Shown here: positions 15,501 to 17,959 of the stretch, one piece after another
How positions within the stretch are numbered: the first letter of the stretch is position 1
How the letters are laid out: every line of letters begins with the position of its first letter
DNA from: a bacterium UBP8_UBA6595
GTDB taxonomy: Bacteria; Margulisbacteria; Marinamargulisbacteria; UBA6595
Assembly (NCBI GenBank): GCA_002433595.1
Contig: DJIL01000002.1
Coordinates: 1 to 17,959, forward strand
Direction: 5' to 3'
DNA: 17,959 nt
The notes under the pieces: generated by a model
What the model was told of the DNA's origin: nothing
Seen by the model: only the letters and a program-made list of their open reading frames with translations
Database searches by the model: none
Made by a program: the position numbers and the translations under genes

Positions 15501-15700
15501 CCATTTCTGTTGCCTATGGCCTATTGGTTGTTACGGGTATCATTCTGATTGTTTTACCGCCGCTTCTTTTGGGTCTGAACACCCTAAGACGCAGTATTTA
15601 TTGGATAAGAACTGGGGAGTGGGTCGCCCCTGAATATGTCGAACCTGCCTACCAAAATGCCCAAACGTATCGTGTATTAACTCAAGGAGATCGTTTATGA
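12557..15700 (+). CDS. RND-family efflux pump, inner-membrane subunit
   Basis: A 1047-residue AcrB-like proton-driven exporter. The topology is the usual one: TM1 at 12-30, a large periplasmic loop (about 35-330), a TM2-6 block (about 335-475), a second periplasmic loop, and a final TM block from about 855. LYPGASPEEIE (51-61) is a family hallmark. The TM4 proton-relay motif VGILVDDGIVIAES keeps both aspartates (D396, D397). In the second half the equivalent motif reads GITVNDAIVFINR (915-927), with Asn919 near where AcrB has its relay Lys; this form occurs in other RND branches, so drug specificity should not be assumed. The GTG start at 12557 overlaps the helicase stop as GTGA and has no clear Shine-Dalgarno site, so translation is probably coupled. 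The adaptor and channel genes follow. Confidence 0.93.
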   Translation: MSRLLAFFIQNPIWVRASLILLFGFGLVSLSQLNRSFFAPIDPKTITITTLYPGASPEEIERGIVLKIETNLINLEGIDRVTSQSYENQGRITIEIKKEANSTDVLDDVKQAIARIATFPDGMEPPVVVKNKVTDRAIRVVLTGDVPLKTLKKKAKTIENDLRALGTIRLIELSGFPSEEIDVQVTESNLLAHNLTIRAVGQAIRNANIEITGGQIEQRNETFLIRSNTKRYTANELGTIIVKTNPSGSIIRLSDIATVTDAWANTAYAVSYNGTPAVTLAINKTPDEDILAIVKQVRAYVEQFNATNTDIQAYISDDRSIALRQRIALLSKNGLFGFLFILLILGLFLTVSIAFWVALSIPICFMGLFIVGVWIDLTINVISLFGMIVVVGILVDDGIVIAESIYQKIESGMNRLDAAISGTLDVLPSVTAAIITTIIAFMPFFFIDGTISDILNDMAVVVIITLIMSLIEGALLLPAHIAHSTQRAPSGIQLRINRWIDTLRYDYYARVVRVACQYRIRTVLVPIGLLILTLSAVKSGRIPFTFFPFVDTDTISIELALPPGASESRTHYWLDTIEAHAWAVNQTFQNQRSDKAPVILAVTQQLTADHRGQVFIQLLDGETRNMESFRITEALRKAVGTIPEAQTVAFGSRSFFGNPIEISLLGDDSLALDAAKAQLKAQLKANPKLKDVVEADASGLREIHISLKPKAHLLGFTSQTILQHIRDNIFGYEAQRIQRGDDAIKIWVRYTEADRQSIATLERMQIANASGQYPVASLVNFEIRNGVLAINHLNGFREAKVSAALANTQDPLPPILARIQTQVLAPLLAQYPTLTATFGGQKRETDKTAQSAKTVLLVLLSAMFLVIGVGLNSFLQAALVLCLVPFGFIGVAWGHAIHGISINILSTYGIIALTGITVNDAIVFINRFNRCIRDGDPLDTAIMTAATTRFRAIILTSLTTIFGLGPLIFETSRQAQFLIPMAISVAYGLLVVTGIILIVLPPLLLGLNTLRRSIYWIRTGEWVAPEYVEPAYQNAQTYRVLTQGDRL
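14582..14605 (+). repeat. Two exact 12-bp in-frame tandem repeats in the RND gene
   Basis: AAAGCCCAACTT occurs at 14582-14593 and 14594-14605, followed by a partial third copy. It encodes a duplicated Lys-Ala-Gln-Leu step within a helix of the second periplasmic loop. Confidence 0.85.
15684..15689 (+). promoter_or_regulatory. Shine-Dalgarno site for the adaptor gene
   Basis: AAGGAG lies 7 nt before the ATG at 15697, inside the end of the RND gene. It fixes the adaptor start. Confidence 0.8.
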
Positions 15701-16809
15701 TTCAATCCGTCACGTGGGCTCGATTGAGCCTCGTTTGCATTGCCTTAACCCTTGTCGGGGCCTATTGGTTGGGAACTCCTATGCCCGATCGCGCCACGCC
15801 CTCTATCGCGTCCCGTATTCCTAGCGTAAGCACTCAATTAGTCGTGACCGGCAACCACCAAGGAAGTTTACAGTTATATGGCCAGATTAATGCCCTCGAA
15901 ACAGTGGATCTGGTGGCGGCTGTCCCCGGCGTTATTCAACCCACTCGCGTGCAGTTTCAATCTGGGATTCCATTCAAAAAAGGCGATATTCTCATTGCCA
16001 TTGATAACCGCGAGCAACGCTATCAGCTCAATGCGGCCACCAGCGCATTCATGACCCGCATTATTCAACTCATCGCCGAGTTAGACATCGACTACCCCGA
16101 CCAAGCCCCCCCATGGCGACAATTTTTAAGCCAAATTCAACTGGACCAACCCTTGCCCGAATTACCCAACAGCGATACCCGCATCCACTATCGCTTGGCC
16201 GCCCTGGGCATTTTAAGCGATTATTATGCCATCCAAAAGCAAGCCGTTGTGTTGGAAAAATACACCGTAATGGCCCCATTTGATGGCGCCGTGAAAACCA
16301 GTGCCGTTCGCCCCAACACCTACGTGTCCCCCGGGCAGCCCTTGGGAACCATCATGGACCTAAGTCAACTCCAAGTACACAGCGCGGTCCGCGTAGAGCA
16401 AGCCCAATTTCTGGACACCCAACGCCAAGTTCAGGTACAGGCCACGGCACTGGGCCAAACCTGGGTCGGTACCCTCAACGCCATCAACGCCAACATTGAT
16501 CCCACCACCCAAAGTGTCCCCATTACCGTGACCTTACCGCCTAAAACCAACGCGCGCGATGGCACCCACGTGGCCATGACTACCACCACCCAACCCATAC
16601 CCAACGTGATGCGCATTGACCAAAACCTACTCATCAACAACACCACCGTTTATGGCGTGGATGCCAATACATTGGTCGCTTATCCCGTGACCGTCGTCTT
16701 GCGCGAAACCGATACCCTCTTGGTGCGGGGTCTCCCGAATAATGGCGTCCTTTTGTCACAACCGGTACCCGGTGCCTACGCGGGCATGCCCGTACAAACC
16801 ACCCCATGA
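15697..16809 (+). CDS. RND efflux periplasmic adaptor (membrane fusion protein)
   Basis: A 370-residue adaptor linking the RND pump to the outer-membrane channel. An N-terminal hydrophobic segment (about 8-26) anchors or exports it. The first lipoyl half is around DLVAAVPGVIQPTRVQFQSG with KKGDILIAIDN; the hairpin region is about 105-190, and the second lipoyl half is YTVMAPFDGAVKTSAVRPNTYVSPGQ. Beta-barrel and membrane-proximal domains follow. The hairpin is not a long heptad coil but a broken helix with Pro/Trp-rich turns (DYPDQAPPWRQF, PLPELP) and a YYAIQKQAVVLEKYT helix, a form I know from one branch of RND adaptors. ATGA overlap with the pump gene and AAGGAG at 15684-15689 fix the start. 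C-ending codons dominate in its second half, unlike the genes at the left of the window. Confidence 0.92.
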   Translation: MIQSVTWARLSLVCIALTLVGAYWLGTPMPDRATPSIASRIPSVSTQLVVTGNHQGSLQLYGQINALETVDLVAAVPGVIQPTRVQFQSGIPFKKGDILIAIDNREQRYQLNAATSAFMTRIIQLIAELDIDYPDQAPPWRQFLSQIQLDQPLPELPNSDTRIHYRLAALGILSDYYAIQKQAVVLEKYTVMAPFDGAVKTSAVRPNTYVSPGQPLGTIMDLSQLQVHSAVRVEQAQFLDTQRQVQVQATALGQTWVGTLNAINANIDPTTQSVPITVTLPPKTNARDGTHVAMTTTTQPIPNVMRIDQNLLINNTTVYGVDANTLVAYPVTVVLRETDTLLVRGLPNNGVLLSQPVPGAYAGMPVQTTP

Positions 16810-17959
16810 GCCGCTGGATCCCCCTGATTTCACTGGTTGTTGGGCTGTGTACCCACACGCAGGCAACCCTAACCTTAGATGCGGCTCTTGAACACACCTT
16901 GGCCAACAATTATGCCATCCAGATTGCCCATACCCAAGCGGCCCGTGCCCAAACCCAAACTGGCCTAAGTCAAGCGAATCTCTTACCCACCATCACCGTT
17001 CGCCAAACCGAGACGCATCAATCCGCCAGAACTCCCGGCATCAACACCCAAACCAACCAAACCACCGGGACCATTCAGCAAACCCTCTTTGCGGGACTCA
17101 CCGGCATTACCCAGTGGCGCAAAAACAAATCGTTGGCCGATCTGACTCAACAGCAAGCCGAGCAAGTCCTGGAAACCACCCTGTATACCACCACATTGGC
17201 GTTTTACGACCTGGTGGAGGCCCAGTATCGGCTGGCCGTTGCTGAATCGGTTGTTGCCCTATCGGAAGACCGGCTCAACCGTGTCCGGATTCGGGCGGAC
17301 CTGGGCGGGGAGTCCCAGTTGGCGGTACTCAATGCGACTGTGGATTTGAATACCGACAAAACAGAATACCAGAACGCCTTAGCGGCACGCAAAGCCGCCG
17401 AAATTCAGCTCAACCAACAGCTCAACCAAGCCTTAGACACCCCGCTCACGGCGGAATTACCGCCCCCCCTATCCGTGCCCACTTCCGGCATTCGTCAGAA
17501 TCGGGCGATTCGCATTGCTGAGCAGTCGCATCGGTTATCCCAGTTGGATCAGCAGTTGGTGCTGGGTGCCATTTTCCCCAGTGTCACGGTTCGGCATACG
17601 ATGCAAGACACCCGGGAGCCGATCAATACCCTGGAGGCTCAGTGGTCATTCACTGGATGGCGCCATAAACAGGCGTGGGATGCTGCGACGCTGACCCATG
17701 CCGAAACGAATTTAAACAGAGCCCGTGTCCGGCAATTGGTGCAGGCCCAATGGGCCCAAGCTTTGGTGGATTATGACCGCACGCGGACGTTGCAGGCGCA
17801 TGAATTGGAGACAGTTCGGGTGGCGAAGCGGAATTTTGACCGCACGCAGGCGTTGTTTCATGCGGGGCAAGTGTCTGCGTTGGTGTTTCGGGATGCACAG
17901 TTAAAATACACCCAAAGCCAGTACCGCGCCCACCAGGCTCAGATTCAGTTGGGCAAAGC
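16806..17959 (+). CDS. TolC-family outer-membrane efflux protein (partial, C-terminus beyond the right edge)
   Basis: The reading frame from the ATG at 16806 stays open for 384 codons to the window edge. Residues 1-20 look like a signal peptide (hydrophobic LISLVVGL, cleavage near Thr-Gln-Ala). The mature start LTLDAALEHTLANNYAIQIA is the typical opening of the TolC fold, followed by long amphipathic helices, AFYDLVEAQYRLAVAES, a second half-repeat, and the characteristic FHAGQVSALVFRDAQLKYTQ near 355-374. TolC proteins form trimeric channels across the outer membrane and periplasm, here as third part of the pump encoded upstream. It starts inside the adaptor stop (ATGA) without a Shine-Dalgarno site, so coupling is likely. 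GC is higher than at the left of the window, and parts favour G-ending codons. Probably only a few dozen residues are missing. Confidence 0.92.
   Translation, partial: MSRWIPLISLVVGLCTHTQATLTLDAALEHTLANNYAIQIAHTQAARAQTQTGLSQANLLPTITVRQTETHQSARTPGINTQTNQTTGTIQQTLFAGLTGITQWRKNKSLADLTQQQAEQVLETTLYTTTLAFYDLVEAQYRLAVAESVVALSEDRLNRVRIRADLGGESQLAVLNATVDLNTDKTEYQNALAARKAAEIQLNQQLNQALDTPLTAELPPPLSVPTSGIRQNRAIRIAEQSHRLSQLDQQLVLGAIFPSVTVRHTMQDTREPINTLEAQWSFTGWRHKQAWDAATLTHAETNLNRARVRQLVQAQWAQALVDYDRTRTLQAHELETVRVAKRNFDRTQALFHAGQVSALVFRDAQLKYTQSQYRAHQAQIQLGK

Noticed and set aside
17650..17898. Antisense 82-codon frame in the TolC gene
   Set aside because: High GC opens antisense frames; the plus-strand frame carries the TolC helices and FRDAQLKYTQ motif.

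Overview
The window reads as chromosomal DNA of a Gram-negative bacterium, most likely a divergent member of the Pseudomonadota. Supporting points are a periplasmic cyclophilin, an inner-membrane SPOR protein, a complete RND/adaptor/TolC export set, a ComM-type ATPase, a bacterial-type AspRS with its inserted domain, and a DEAD-box helicase with a DbpA-type RNA-binding tail. The species cannot be named. There is no phage, transposon, CRISPR array, rRNA or tRNA, and no gap without a gene exceeds 300 bp (the longest is 158 bp). Most of the window is moderate in GC (a hand count of one hppA line gives 43%), while the last genes are richer (one tolC line gives 60%).

Layout. (1) 1-610, minus strand: 5' part of a GT-A type glycosyltransferase running off the left edge. 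(2) 611-768: AT-rich divergent control region with a 3 x 11 bp tandem repeat, a 2 x 13 bp repeat and a 14-bp palindrome. (3) 769-5190, plus: a tightly packed unit of a membrane pyrophosphatase homologue, tpiA, a secreted cyclophilin and a triple-SPOR protein, with ATGA start/stop overlaps at the first two junctions. (4) 5239-6753, plus: comM, with its own promoter directly at the start codon. (5) 6746-8551, minus: an AGCS-type sodium:amino-acid symporter with a large extra domain, overlapping comM tail to tail. (6) 8552-8675: AT-rich divergent promoter region with two dyads. (7) 8676-9098, plus: a small secreted Asp/Tyr-rich protein of unknown function. (8) 9167 to the right edge, plus: aspS, a DEAD-box helicase, an RND pump, its periplasmic adaptor and a TolC-family channel (cut by the edge), joined by a 4-bp gap and then three 4-bp overlaps.

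How the genes work together. Group 8 encodes a full tripartite exporter placed behind translation/RNA genes, so pump expression is probably tied to aspS/helicase transcription. Group 3 couples a pyrophosphatase-like membrane protein to a glycolytic enzyme and envelope proteins without an obvious single pathway.

The most unusual item is the membrane pyrophosphatase homologue: full length, intact and recognisable along its length, but with most of the acidic and lysine residues of the pyrophosphate site replaced. It looks like a pseudo-enzyme or a membrane protein with a new function. The second theme is promoter architecture: comM and aspS have good -35/-10 boxes so close to the start codon that their mRNAs should be leaderless, whereas some genes inside operons keep clear Shine-Dalgarno sites.
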